This document shows, piece by piece, positions 7,729 through 17,090 of a DNA stretch of 64,000 nucleotides. Within the stretch, counting starts at the first letter, position 1, and every line of letters starts with the position of its first letter. A program made the translations under genes and the position numbers. The stretch spans positions 248,001-312,000 of the forward strand of contig CAVUHC010000007.1 of the NCBI GenBank assembly GCA_963741135.1, read 5' to 3'. The notes under the pieces are model-generated. The model was not told where the DNA came from. It worked only from the letters and a program-made list of their open reading frames with translations, and ran no database searches. The stretch is from Gp6-AA40 sp963741135. GTDB taxonomy: Bacteria > Acidobacteriota > Vicinamibacteria > Vicinamibacterales > UBA2999.

Positions 7729-10683
7729 TCAGAACGTGTACCGAACGCCGAGCTGCATTTGACGCGCCGCGTCAGCCACGATCGACTGGCCGAAACTCGA
7801 GGCGTTGCGGTTCCCGATCACGTTGTTGAAGTTGACGTGATTCAAGGCGTTATAGATCTCCCAGAAGAATCCCGCGGTTCGCTGGTTCTGCATCTTGACG
7901 ATGTACTGGAGCCGCAGGTCGAGCAGCGTCTTGTGCGAGCCGGGAATCCCGTTCCGGATGGCGACGCCATTGGCGTCCACCGGTGAGAGGATCGGCTTGG
8001 TCAGATCGTTGACGCCCTTGACGGGACGATCCGTGTTGTCGCGGTCGCCGTTGGCATCGAGGCCGATCGTTTCGTTGACCGGGTTGCCGGAATAGAACCG
8101 GAACGTCGCGCCGGTGCTGAGCCCTTTCCACGCGTCCCAGTTGCCGCCGGCGGTGAACGCGTGCCGGTTGTCGAAGTCCGACAAGCCGTAGTCCGTTCGC
8201 GGATCGAGGTCGTTGACGACGCGTGCCTCGCCTCGAACCCCGGTCCCCACGTCCCTCGCCTTTGACAGCGTGTAGGCGGCGCGCCCGGACCAGCGGTTGG
8301 CCATCCGCCGGTTCAGGCTGATCTCGAGGGCCTTTGAGTCGAAATTGAACGCAGGGTTCGACTGATACTGCAGCACGCGCAGGAACGCCGCGTTCCTCGC
8401 CGAGGCGGGGATCAGCGTACCGTTGGGATCGAACACGGCCGGTCCGGGACGGCCGATCGTGCCGTTGGCCAGCAGGCGCGGCTCGTTGATGTCGATGCGT
8501 CCCAACTGATCGTAGCCGCGTGTCGCGACCACGTCGACGGTCACCGCCATGCCCGTGAAGATTTCGCGCTGGACCCCGACGTCGTAGGACCACAGATATG
8601 GCAGGCGGCGATTGCCGTCGAGCACCGGCTCGGTGTTCACGAAGCCGACCGAGCTCACCGAGGTGCGAAGCGCCGCCAGTTGCGCCCGGCACGCGGGGCT
8701 GATCTCCGCCTGGCCGCCACTGTTCACCGGCAGCAGGCAGGCGTCTCTCGTCGGCAGCCGTCCGGCCGCGGGGTTGTTGTCCTGACCGGTATCGAAGGTG
8801 AAGACCGGGGCATTCACCGCGCCCGCAAACAGGTTGGCGGGAATGGCCGTCGACTGATACTGGTAGAACTTGCCCGCGCCCGCCCGGATCAGCGTCCGCT
8901 CGTTGGGAGCGAGCGCCATGCCGAGCCGCGGCGCGTATGCATTCTTGGTCAGCGGTACTTGATCCTGATAATCGTATCGGACCCCCAGGCTCAGGGTGAG
9001 CATGCGCGTGGCCTGCCACTTGTCCGACACGTAGTAATTCATGCGCCAGTCGTGCATCGGCCGGAACAGCTCGCCGAGCTGGATCGCAAAACGATTCGGG
9101 TAGGTGGAGGGATTGTTCGGGTCGAACGCGGCGTTCCCGGCAAACGAGAACTGCCCGATGTAGTTGTTCCCGACGATGTTGACGCCGCCGTTCTTGCTCC
9201 CGCCCACGCCGAGCTTCAACGTGTGCTTGGTCGGGGTAAACGTCAACTGTTCGGTGAACAACGTGGTCGTCACGTTCGCCCCGCCTGGATTGCCATACGG
9301 CCCCGTCAGGTAATCGGGGTGCGCTTGGGCCGCTCCGAAGTCGAGCTGGTCGCCCTTGAGCCCAAGGAACTCGTTGTCCTTGAAGATCGTGTTCGAGCCG
9401 ACGTTGTCGAACATCCGCTGATCGCCGACCTGGAGATTTTCATTGACGCGGTGCATCCGGAACTCGTTGACCATCCGGTTGCCCATCACCCTGAGCCATT
9501 GCCCGTTGATGAACGTCTCCCCGGGCCTCGGCACGCGCTCGATGCGCATCGCCTGGATGGTGCGCAACTGGACCACGTGGTCCTGGCCGTTCACCCGGTT
9601 GACGTCGAACACGGCGCGGACGCTGATGTTGTTCGACTGGTTGAGCTGATAGTCCACGCGGCCGAAGTAGTTCTCCGAGCCGACAGGCAGGAACGTCGAG
9701 TACGACGTCGCCAGCGGTGCGGCGTCGGCCGGATAGAGCAGATCGGCCGCCTGCCGGATTCGCAGGCGCTCGACATTGGCGAAGAAGAACATCTTGTTCT
9801 GGATGATCGGCCCACCGATGTTGGCGAGCATCGTCTTCACGCCGCTCTTGGCCGGCTCGCGTCCCGCGAGCTTCAGGAAATGGTTGGTGCCGTCCAGCTT
9901 GCTGTCCTGCAGATAGTACGCGGCGCGGCCATGGAACTGGTTGCTGCCGCCCTTGGTCACGGCGTTGATGACCGCGCCGGCGGCGCCTCCGTACTCCGCG
10001 CCGAAATCGTGCACCAGCACCTGGTATTCGGCCGTCGTGTCGACCGTCATGCGGGTCTGCATGCCGGGTCCCGATTGCGTGCGATCGTCATTGTTATAGG
10101 CGCCGTCCACCATGAACACGTTGTTCGAGGTACTCTGCCCGCCCGCGCTGTACTGTGCACCCTCGAACGATCCCGCCGCGAGAGTGGGCGTGAGTCCGGG
10201 AACCAGCTGCAACAGCGCGTACTGCTGTCGTCCGGCGGTCGGCAGCGCTTCGATGTTCTGTCCCGTGATGTTGGTGCCCACCTGGGTCTGGGTCACCTCG
10301 ACCAGGGGCGCCTCGCCCGTCACTGTCACTTGATCGGACAGGGTGCCCACGGGCAACACCAGATTGAGGGTAACAGCCTGCCCGACGTTGACGACGACGC
10401 CAGTACGGTTCTGCGTCTGAAAGCCGGAGAGCTCGGCTTTGATCGTGTAGCGACCCGGTTGCAGGGCCGGGAGAACCCAACGACCCGTGTCATTGGTAAT
10501 CACAGTTCGCACGAGGCCGGTCGTTTCCTCCGTCAGCGTGACGGTCACCCCGGGGAGCACTGCGCCGGACTGGTCTGCCGCAGTTCCGTTGACTTCAGAT
10601 AGTGCTCCCTGTCCAAAGACGGGAACGATGGCTACGAGGGCGAGAAGGACTCCAACGACGACGCACACCGACGGGCGCTGCAT
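7729..10683 (-). CDS. TonB-dependent receptor, Oar-like, with N-terminal carboxypeptidase-like regulatory domain
   Basis: 984 residues, ATG at 10683 behind a GAGAGG ribosome site. A signal peptide (SVCVVVGVLLALVAIVPVFG) is followed by a carboxypeptidase-like Ig domain: GTAADQSGAVLPGVTVTLTE, TNDTGRWVLPALQPGRYT and GFQTQ. A plug domain with LPTAGRQQYALLQLVPGLTP and VFMVDGAYNND comes next, then a large outer-membrane beta barrel ending in the aromatic terminal residue of QLGVRYTF. Such receptors are thought to import large oligomeric substrates across the outer membrane using TonB energy. It is a close paralogue of the gene at 10976. The two share architecture and terminal strand, indicating local duplication. 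Confidence 0.88.
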   Translation of the reverse strand: MQRPSVCVVVGVLLALVAIVPVFGQGALSEVNGTAADQSGAVLPGVTVTLTEETTGLVRTVITNDTGRWVLPALQPGRYTIKAELSGFQTQNRTGVVVNVGQAVTLNLVLPVGTLSDQVTVTGEAPLVEVTQTQVGTNITGQNIEALPTAGRQQYALLQLVPGLTPTLAAGSFEGAQYSAGGQSTSNNVFMVDGAYNNDDRTQSGPGMQTRMTVDTTAEYQVLVHDFGAEYGGAAGAVINAVTKGGSNQFHGRAAYYLQDSKLDGTNHFLKLAGREPAKSGVKTMLANIGGPIIQNKMFFFANVERLRIRQAADLLYPADAAPLATSYSTFLPVGSENYFGRVDYQLNQSNNISVRAVFDVNRVNGQDHVVQLRTIQAMRIERVPRPGETFINGQWLRVMGNRMVNEFRMHRVNENLQVGDQRMFDNVGSNTIFKDNEFLGLKGDQLDFGAAQAHPDYLTGPYGNPGGANVTTTLFTEQLTFTPTKHTLKLGVGGSKNGGVNIVGNNYIGQFSFAGNAAFDPNNPSTYPNRFAIQLGELFRPMHDWRMNYYVSDKWQATRMLTLSLGVRYDYQDQVPLTKNAYAPRLGMALAPNERTLIRAGAGKFYQYQSTAIPANLFAGAVNAPVFTFDTGQDNNPAAGRLPTRDACLLPVNSGGQAEISPACRAQLAALRTSVSSVGFVNTEPVLDGNRRLPYLWSYDVGVQREIFTGMAVTVDVVATRGYDQLGRIDINEPRLLANGTIGRPGPAVFDPNGTLIPASARNAAFLRVLQYQSNPAFNFDSKALEISLNRRMANRWSGRAAYTLSKARDVGTGVRGEARVVNDLDPRTDYGLSDFDNRHAFTAGGNWDAWKGLSTGATFRFYSGNPVNETIGLDANGDRDNTDRPVKGVNDLTKPILSPVDANGVAIRNGIPGSHKTLLDLRLQYIVKMQNQRTAGFFWEIYNALNHVNFNNVIGNRNASSFGQSIVADAARQMQLGVRYTF

Positions 10684-10716
10684 GTTTGCCTCTCTTTCGG
10701 AAATCGAAACTGAGGG

Positions 10717-10765
10717 CGAGTAGAGTGAGGTCTTGCCAGGCGCACAAAAAACACACTTCGCCCAC
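10717..10765 (-). promoter_or_regulatory. shared upstream element of the TonB receptor pair (copy 1)
   Basis: This stretch 35-80 nt upstream of the receptor start shares GTAGAGTG, a GCGC box, an A-run and ACACNCTTCGC with 13981-14027 upstream of the paralogue. It may be a promoter or operator retained from the duplication. Confidence 0.35.
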
Positions 10766-10913
10766 CGATGTCAACTCCCGATGAATTGATGGCGCGAAAT
10801 TGGGGGCGCGCAAGACGCACGAGATCGTCGAAGAGCCGTGTCCAGCTCGTGCAATCGCCGCCGGAATGCAAAAAACCTAGCGCGTCTCCGCCAGCCGGCG
10901 GCCGGCAATCCGG

Positions 10914-10943
10914 CCGGAGGGGCTGGTCCCCCAGTCCCTCCGG
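10914..10943 (-). terminator. strong hairpin downstream of the second TonB receptor
   Basis: A 13-bp stem with one mismatch (CCGGAGGGGCTGG against CCAGTCCCTCCGG) closes a 4-nt loop 33 nt beyond the stop at 10976. On the minus strand a T6 run follows about 40 nt later, so it is either an atypical terminator or a transcript-stabilising stem. Confidence 0.4.
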
Positions 10944-10975
10944 TCGCTTCAGGCGCATGGACGCCGGATCTCCTC

Positions 10976-13945
10976 TCAGAACGTGTAGCGCACTCCGATC
11001 TGCATCGAGCGCGCTTCGTCGGCCACGATCGATCGGAGGAAGTCCGCGCTGTTGCGCGCCCCGATCGGGTTGCCGAAGTTCACGCGGTTCAGGGCGTTGT
11101 AGATCTCCCAGAAGAATCCCGCCGTGCGCTCACCCCTGATCCGGTGCACGTACTGCAGCCGCAGATCCAGCACCATCTTATCCGTGCCCTTGATGCCGTT
11201 CCGGATCGCCATGCCGTTGGCGTCGAGCTTCGAGACGATCGGCCGGGTGAGGTCGTCACGCCCTTTCACCGGGCGATCGAAGTTGGCCGAGTCGCGGTCG
11301 CCGTTCCTGTCCAGTCCCACCGTTTCGTTCACCGGGTTGCCGGAATAGTAGCGGAACGTCGCGCCGAGACCGAGGTCCCGCCAGGCGTTCCAGTTGCCGC
11401 CGGTCGTGAACGCGTGCCGGTTGTCGAAGGTCGCCAGACCGTAGTCGAGCCTCGGGTTGAAGTCGTCGTTCACCCGCTTGTTGACGATCCCGAAGTTCCC
11501 TGCGCTGGTTGCCGCGACATCGCGCGAGCGCGACAGGGTATAGCTGGCGCGCCCGGACCACCGGTTGGCGAAGCGCTTGTCGAGCGACACCTCGAGGGCG
11601 TCGTAGTCGCTGTTGAAGACGGAGCTCGTCTGGTACTCGAGCACGCGCTGGAAGTTCGCGGCGCGTGCCGACGCGGGAACCCGCGTGCCGTCCGGATCGA
11701 ACACCGACGGTCCCGGACGCCCGATCGTCCCGTTCGGCAGCAGCCGTGGCTCGTTGATGTCGATGAGCCCGGTCTGGTCGTGGCCGCGCGAGCCGACGTA
11801 GTCGACCGTGACGCCAAAGCCAGGCAGGAGTTCGCGCTGGACGCCCGCGTTGAGCTGGTAGAGGAAGCCCAGCTTGCGGTTGCCTGGGAGCCGCGGCTCG
11901 GTGTTGATGAAGCCGCCGGCCGCGAGCTGATTCTGCGCGGTCACGAGCTGCGCACGGCATGCGGCGCTGATCTTTGCCATGCCGCCGCTGCCACCAGGCA
12001 GCAGGCATGCATTGGTCGGCAGGACGCCACGTGTCGCGCTGAGATCTTCGCCGGTGTCGAAGGTGAACACTTCCGAGATCACGCGGCCCGCAACCAGGTC
12101 GGAGATGATCTGGGTCGACGGGAACTCGTAGAACTTGCCGAAGCCCGCTCGAAGCACCGTCTTTTCGTTCGGAGCGTACGCCACACCAAGACGCGGCGCG
12201 ACGCCGTTCTTCGTGTTCGACGAATTGTCGTCGTACTCGTAGCGGACGCCGAGGTTCAGCGTGACTTTTCGACTGAGCTGCCACTTGTCGGATACATAGG
12301 AATCGACACGCCAGGTACCAATCGGGATGAACATCTCGCCCAGCCGGATTCGGAAGCGCGTCGGGTACGTGGAGGCGACAGCCGGATCGAACGGCGCGTT
12401 GTTCTGGAAATCGAATGTGCCAATCTGGTTGGTCGAGACGACGCTGATGCCCTTGTTCTGGCTACCGCCCACACCGAACTTGAGTGTGTGATTGGTGGGC
12501 GTGTAGGTGAGCTGCTCGCTATACACATTCGCCGTCAGCGCGTTGCCGCTCATCTCGACACGCGGGCCGGCCCGGAAATCGGGGTGCTGCTGCGCCGACC
12601 CGAAGTCGATCGGATTGGTCCCGCCCAGCGCGGTCCATTCATTGGTCTTGAGGTCCCACGGAACGCTCTTCCCCGATTCACTGAAGATGCTGCGGTCGCC
12701 AATCCACAGGTTCTCCTTGGTCGTCCCCACCTTGATCTCGTTGACCATCTTGTTGCCGAGGATCGAGGTCCAGGAGAAGTTCGCGAGAATCTCCGGCGCG
12801 GCAAGTTCATACCGGAAGCCCTGTTGGGTGTACCGCTCGGCTTCCGCGTTCTCACCATGCCCGTCATTCGGTCCATAGATGAGGCTGCCGTGCATCGTAT
12901 TCGACGGGTTGAGCTGGTAGTCACCCCGGACGAAGTAGTTCTTGAGATGCACGTTGTACACGTCCGAAAACGACACCGCCAGGGGCGCCGCCGCCGGCGG
13001 GAAACTCAGGCGCACGGCCTCTCGGGAGTGCGTGTACTCGTAGTTGAAGAACCAGAATGCCTTGTTCTTGACAATCGGTCCGCCGATGTTGCCGCCCATC
13101 GACTTCGTGCCGCTGTCCGGGTTCTTCTCCCCTTCCAGCTTCAGGAAGTAGTTGGTGGCGTTCATCTTGGCGTCCTGGAGGAAATAGAAGCCCCGGCCGT
13201 GAATCTGATTCGTCCCGCTCTTGGTGATGGCGTTGACGATGACACCTGATGCCCCGCCGTATTCCGCGCCGTACTCGTGCGTCAGAATCTGGAACTCCGC
13301 CATCGAGTCGACCGTGACGCGCGACTGCGGGAACGTGCCGGTACGGTCGTCCTTGTTGTACTGGCCATCGACCAGGTACAGGTTGCTCCCGCTCTCGCGG
13401 CCGTTCGCGTTGTACGCCGACCCTTCGAACGATCCGGGCTGCAGCGAGGGCGTCAGACCCGGCACCAGCTGCATCAGGGCGAACTGTTCGCGCCCCTGCA
13501 TCGGCAGGTTCTCGATGTCCTTCTGCGACATGTTGGACCCGATCTGCGTCTGCGTGGGTTCGATGAGCGGCGCCTCGCCGGTCACTGTCACCTGATCCTG
13601 GAGGGTACCGATCGGCATGGCGAAATTGATCGTCAGCGCCTGACCGACGGCGACGGTGACGGCCGTACGGCTCTGCGTCTGAAAGCCGCCAAGTTCCGCT
13701 TTGATCGTGTAAAGCCCGGGCGTCACGGCGATCGCGACGAAACGTCCACGATCGTTCGAGACGACTGTCCGTGTGAGCCCCGTCGTCTCTTCAGTCAGGG
13801 TAACGGTGACACCAGGAAGGACCGCGCCGGATGAATCAGAAGCGGTTCCGTTGACTTCAGAGACCGCTCCTTGGCCCTGCAGGGGCTTGGTCAGAACGAG
13901 CGAGAGGAAGGCGCCGACGACGAGACATAGCGCGACACGTTGCAT
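10976..13945 (-). CDS. TonB-dependent receptor, Oar-like, with N-terminal carboxypeptidase-like regulatory domain
   Basis: 989 residues, ATG at 13945 with GGAGG just upstream. The signal peptide (LCLVVGAFLSLVLTKPLQG) is followed by the same Ig-like domain as the neighbouring receptor (SGAVLPGVTVTLTEETTGL), a plug region with LPMQGREQFALMQLVPGLTP and LYLVDGQYNKDDRTG, and a barrel ending GVRYTF. Likely an outer-membrane importer driven by TonB. No TonB/ExbBD genes are in the window. The paralogue lies directly downstream on the same strand with a hairpin between, so the two may be separately expressed. Confidence 0.88.
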   Translation of the reverse strand: MQRVALCLVVGAFLSLVLTKPLQGQGAVSEVNGTASDSSGAVLPGVTVTLTEETTGLTRTVVSNDRGRFVAIAVTPGLYTIKAELGGFQTQSRTAVTVAVGQALTINFAMPIGTLQDQVTVTGEAPLIEPTQTQIGSNMSQKDIENLPMQGREQFALMQLVPGLTPSLQPGSFEGSAYNANGRESGSNLYLVDGQYNKDDRTGTFPQSRVTVDSMAEFQILTHEYGAEYGGASGVIVNAITKSGTNQIHGRGFYFLQDAKMNATNYFLKLEGEKNPDSGTKSMGGNIGGPIVKNKAFWFFNYEYTHSREAVRLSFPPAAAPLAVSFSDVYNVHLKNYFVRGDYQLNPSNTMHGSLIYGPNDGHGENAEAERYTQQGFRYELAAPEILANFSWTSILGNKMVNEIKVGTTKENLWIGDRSIFSESGKSVPWDLKTNEWTALGGTNPIDFGSAQQHPDFRAGPRVEMSGNALTANVYSEQLTYTPTNHTLKFGVGGSQNKGISVVSTNQIGTFDFQNNAPFDPAVASTYPTRFRIRLGEMFIPIGTWRVDSYVSDKWQLSRKVTLNLGVRYEYDDNSSNTKNGVAPRLGVAYAPNEKTVLRAGFGKFYEFPSTQIISDLVAGRVISEVFTFDTGEDLSATRGVLPTNACLLPGGSGGMAKISAACRAQLVTAQNQLAAGGFINTEPRLPGNRKLGFLYQLNAGVQRELLPGFGVTVDYVGSRGHDQTGLIDINEPRLLPNGTIGRPGPSVFDPDGTRVPASARAANFQRVLEYQTSSVFNSDYDALEVSLDKRFANRWSGRASYTLSRSRDVAATSAGNFGIVNKRVNDDFNPRLDYGLATFDNRHAFTTGGNWNAWRDLGLGATFRYYSGNPVNETVGLDRNGDRDSANFDRPVKGRDDLTRPIVSKLDANGMAIRNGIKGTDKMVLDLRLQYVHRIRGERTAGFFWEIYNALNRVNFGNPIGARNSADFLRSIVADEARSMQIGVRYTF

Positions 13946-13980
13946 GTCTGCCTCCGTTTGCCAAAGCCGGATACGGTTAC

Positions 13981-14027
13981 TAGGGTAGAGTGTTTTTCAG
14001 TGCGCCTAAAAGACACCCTTCGCGGCT
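13981..14027 (-). promoter_or_regulatory. shared upstream element of the TonB receptor pair (copy 2)
   Basis: The counterpart of the element at 10717-10765, at a similar distance from the start. It keeps GTAGAGTG, the GCGC box, AAAAGACAC and CTTCGC. Confidence 0.35.
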
Positions 14028-14147
14028 GACCTGTCAATCGGAATCGACGACGATCTGCACACGGGTCCGCAGTTTGTGGCTGAGGTTGGGACATGTAGGC
14101 GGATCGCCAGGAGGCGAACCTTGTCAGGTCCGCCCCCGGCAATGGGA

Positions 14148-15485
14148 CTAATTGGTCGCGCGCGTTTCGGCGAGCCGACGCCCGCCGATCCAGACCGAGT
14201 GAATCTGCCGCGTGTTGCGGATGTCGGTCAGCGGGTTGCCGTTGAGCACGAGCAGGTCTGCCTGCTTGCCCGCTGCGATGGTGCCGAACTGCTGTTGGAT
14301 GTTCGCCGCGCGGGCCGCGCCGCTGGTCGCCGCCACGAGCGCCTGCATCGGTGTCAGGCCAGATTTCACCATCTCCTCGATCTCGATGTGCTCGAAGTAG
14401 CCCTGCCACTGGCCTTCGTTCGTCCCGGTGTCGGTGCCGAGCGCAATCGTCACGCCCGCGTCGGACAGCGTTTTCAGGTTCTTCCGGCCCTGCGCGAGCG
14501 CCGGCTTGATGCTCTGCGCAGCCTGATCCTTGCGGATCTTCTCCTGGTTGGCCGGATCGCGCAGCTTCGCCATCTCGTCGCGGTAATACGAGCTCGGGAT
14601 GTGCCGCGTGAAAAACGGATCGCCGAAGTACGGCGGCGTCGATTCGTAGACGAAGGTCGCGATGTCGCGCGTGAGCGTGGGAATGTACTCGACGTCGCGC
14701 GCCTTGATCGCCGCAATCGTCGCGGCGTCCACCGGCTGGTCGCGGATGCTGTGCGCGATCACGTCGATGCCCTTCTCGAGGAGCCCCTTCGCGTCGCGCA
14801 GGTAGAACAGGTGCGCGGCGCTGCGCAGCCCGCGCTTGTGCGCCTGATCGATCAACGCGCCGTACACCTCCGGCGTCATGTCCATCGGGCCGCCGGTGAT
14901 GTGCATCTTGATGATGTCCACCTTCATGTCGGCATACTTGTTCGCCCAGTCGCGCGCCTCGTCCGCGGTCTTGAGATTGCGGAGACTCGCCGCCGCCACC
15001 AGCACGCGCGCCCGATCCGGCGCGGCTTTGCCCGGGAGCGACTCGTCATGGAGTTTCACCGCTTCGCCAACGTCGTCGAGGGGGATACCGAGCACCTGCA
15101 CCGTCGTGATGCCGTAATCCGCGTACATACGGAGCTGACCCACCAGCCTGTCGCGCGCTGGCCGCTTCGACATGTCGGCCTGGAGGTGGCCATGCGCGTT
15201 GATCAGGCCGGGCACGATTGTCTTGCCGGCCATGTCGACGCGCGTGGCGCCGGCGGGAATCGTAACTGCGGCCCCAGTCCCGACGGCCTGGATGCGGCCG
15301 TCCGAGATGACGATCGTGGCCCCCTCGAGCGGTGGGGCACCAGTACCGTCAATGACACGGGCACCGGTCAGCGCAAGCGTCCCACCGGCGGGGGCCTGCG
15401 CCAGCGAGGACTGGAACGACAAGCCCGCCCACACCAGCAATATGCCAAGGAGAACTGCTGCGACACGCGTTGAGATGCGAATCAT
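14148..15485 (-). CDS. exported amidohydrolase (imidazolonepropionase/prolidase-like)
   Basis: 445 residues with an N-terminal signal (VAAVLLGILLVWAGLSFQSSLA). The amidohydrolase fold is marked by NAHGHLQAD (HxH metal pair), DIIKMHITGG with the lysine that can carry the bridging carbamate, SAAHLFY and VIAHSIRD histidines, and ALGTDTG with the catalytic aspartate. It closes with LTPMQALVAATSGAAR and the small beta-sandwich segment GKQADLLVLNGNPLTDI. Secreted members of this group hydrolyse dipeptides or cyclic amides in the periplasm; the substrate here is unknown. It lies upstream of the TonB receptors on the same strand. Confidence 0.85.
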   Translation of the reverse strand: MIRISTRVAAVLLGILLVWAGLSFQSSLAQAPAGGTLALTGARVIDGTGAPPLEGATIVISDGRIQAVGTGAAVTIPAGATRVDMAGKTIVPGLINAHGHLQADMSKRPARDRLVGQLRMYADYGITTVQVLGIPLDDVGEAVKLHDESLPGKAAPDRARVLVAAASLRNLKTADEARDWANKYADMKVDIIKMHITGGPMDMTPEVYGALIDQAHKRGLRSAAHLFYLRDAKGLLEKGIDVIAHSIRDQPVDAATIAAIKARDVEYIPTLTRDIATFVYESTPPYFGDPFFTRHIPSSYYRDEMAKLRDPANQEKIRKDQAAQSIKPALAQGRKNLKTLSDAGVTIALGTDTGTNEGQWQGYFEHIEIEEMVKSGLTPMQALVAATSGAARAANIQQQFGTIAAGKQADLLVLNGNPLTDIRNTRQIHSVWIGGRRLAETRATN

Positions 15486-15559
15486 GCTGACCTCGTCTCA
15501 AGATTCACGGACGTTTCCAGGGGCCGGAGGAAGCGAATCGGTCGGTAAACTACCACACG

Positions 15560-15670
15560 TTGGCCACTGAGAGCACTAAGACGAATTGGCCACAAAGGTC
15601 ACAAAGAACACGATGTTTTGTTTTTCCTTTGAGATCTTGGTGACCTTTGTGGCCGATCCGTCTTCGTGGC
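15560..15670. repeat. CACAAAG/CACGAAG-type interspersed inverted repeat (copy 3)
   Basis: Contains GGCCACAAAGGTCACAAAG, an ATGTTTTG centre and a right arm ending TGGCCGATCCGTCTTCGTGG. It closely matches the copy at 45130-45237, including the centre and right end. Confidence 0.8.
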
Positions 15671-15715
15671 CCTCGTACGGGATAATCCGGGTCATCAGCA
15701 GCAGGAGTCCGCGGG

Positions 15716-17002
15716 ATGCTCAGAAAAGAACAGAACGATCTTCTGACACAGACGGGGCCCGAGACGCCCATGGGCCGGCTGTTCCGGAGCTACTGGGTTC
15801 CGGCGCTCCTGCCCGAGGAGCTTCCGCAGAACGACTGCCCTCCGGTGCGAGTGAAGCTCCTTTCCGAGCGCTTGATTGCGTTCCGCGATACCAACGGACG
15901 CTACGGATTGATGGACGAGTTCTGCGCCCATCGCGGCATCTCGCTCTGGTTCGGCCGCAACGAGGAATGCGGGCTGCGCTGCCCGTATCACGGCTGGAAG
16001 TACGACGTCACTGGGCAGTGCGTCGACATGCCGTCCGAGCCGGAGGATTCCGGCTTCGCGAAGAAGGTCAAGCTGAAATCGTATCCGCTGATCGAGCGCG
16101 GAGGCGTGCTGTGGACCTACATGGGTCCGGCCGACAGCCAGCCCCCGGTGCCCGAATGGGAGTTCGCCACGGTCCCCGCGGCGCAGTCGTTCATGTCGAA
16201 GCGACTCCAGGAGTCCAACTGGCTGCAGGCGATGGAAGGCGGCATCGATTCGAGCCACGTGTCCTTCCTGCACCGCGGCGATTTGAACTCGGATCCGCTG
16301 TTCAAGGGGGCGCGCGGGAACCAGTACAACCTCAGCGACAAGCGCCCTGTCTTCGAGGTCGTCGAAAGCCCCGGCGGTCTGTACATCGGTGCGCGGCGCA
16401 ATGCGGAAAACGGCAACTACTACTGGCGGATCACGCAGTGGGTGATGCCATCGTTCACGATGATCGCGCCGCGGGGCGACCATTCGATACACGGCCACTT
16501 CTGGATTCCGATTGACGACGAGAATTGCTGGACGTGGAGCTTCGATTACCATCCCACGCGTGCGCTGACGGACGCCGAGGTCGCGGCGATGCGCGCCGGG
16601 AAGGGGATCCATGCGAAGGTCATACCCGGGACCTTTCGTGCGGTCGCCAACAAAGACAACGACTATCTGATCGATCGCGCGGCGCAGAAGGCGGGCAGAA
16701 CCTACAGCGGCGTCGAGGGGTTTGCCATGCAGGACTCGTCACTCCAGGAAAGCATGGGACCGATTGTCGATCGCACCAAGGAGACACTCGTGTCGACCGA
16801 CAGCGGGATCATCCTGGCGCGCCAGCGGCTGCTGCGCGCGGTGAAGGCGTTTGTCGAGACGGGTGTCACACCGCCTGGCGTCGACACGGTGCATCAGAGA
16901 GTACGCTCGGCCGCTGTGGTGCTGCCGCCGGATCAACCATTCAAGGACGGCGCGCGCGAAGCCCTGATCGCGCATCCCGGCGTGGCGCCCGCAACCGTCT
17001 GA
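15716..17002 (+). CDS. Rieske non-heme iron oxygenase, phthalate 4,5-dioxygenase-like alpha subunit
   Basis: 428 residues. The Rieske [2Fe-2S] ligands are C70-x-H72 (FCAHRG) and C89-x2-H92 (RCPYHGW). The mononuclear iron site is visible as D178, H181 and H186 in EGGIDSSHVSFLHR, with N168 upstream. The length and the SYWVPALLPEEL start resemble the phthalate 4,5-dioxygenase/vanillate demethylase branch, whose members act with a separate flavin/ferredoxin reductase. No reductase gene is present in the window. It would dihydroxylate or demethylate an aromatic acid. The dihydroxyphthalate decarboxylase-like genes at 409 and 18495 make a phthalate-like substrate plausible, but that is inference. 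Confidence 0.85.
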   Translation: MLRKEQNDLLTQTGPETPMGRLFRSYWVPALLPEELPQNDCPPVRVKLLSERLIAFRDTNGRYGLMDEFCAHRGISLWFGRNEECGLRCPYHGWKYDVTGQCVDMPSEPEDSGFAKKVKLKSYPLIERGGVLWTYMGPADSQPPVPEWEFATVPAAQSFMSKRLQESNWLQAMEGGIDSSHVSFLHRGDLNSDPLFKGARGNQYNLSDKRPVFEVVESPGGLYIGARRNAENGNYYWRITQWVMPSFTMIAPRGDHSIHGHFWIPIDDENCWTWSFDYHPTRALTDAEVAAMRAGKGIHAKVIPGTFRAVANKDNDYLIDRAAQKAGRTYSGVEGFAMQDSSLQESMGPIVDRTKETLVSTDSGIILARQRLLRAVKAFVETGVTPPGVDTVHQRVRSAAVVLPPDQPFKDGAREALIAHPGVAPATV

Positions 17003-17006
17003 TGAA

Positions 17007-17070
17007 CTCACCAAGGGCACAAAGACGTAAACATCGTGGCCTTCGTGGTTGAATTCGCTTTTGTGGACTT
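17007..17070. repeat. CACAAAG-type interspersed repeat, degenerate (copy 4)
   Basis: Left units CACCAAGGGCACAAAGACG. Right units CGTGGCCTTCGTGG and TTTTGTGGAC. It fills most of the 88-nt gap between the Rieske gene and the next small gene. Confidence 0.6.
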
Positions 17071-17090
17071 GAGCCGCTTTGGGAATTTGA

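Noticed and set aside
8680..10602. 640-codon plus-strand frame opposite the first TonB receptor (and 10838-13249 opposite the second)
   Set aside because: Mirror frames of high-GC coding sequence; the receptors have signal peptide, plug and barrel end on the other strand.
14076..15473. Long plus-strand frame opposite the amidohydrolase
   Set aside because: Arg/Val/His-rich shadow of a gene with intact catalytic motifs on the minus strand; no recognisable domain.
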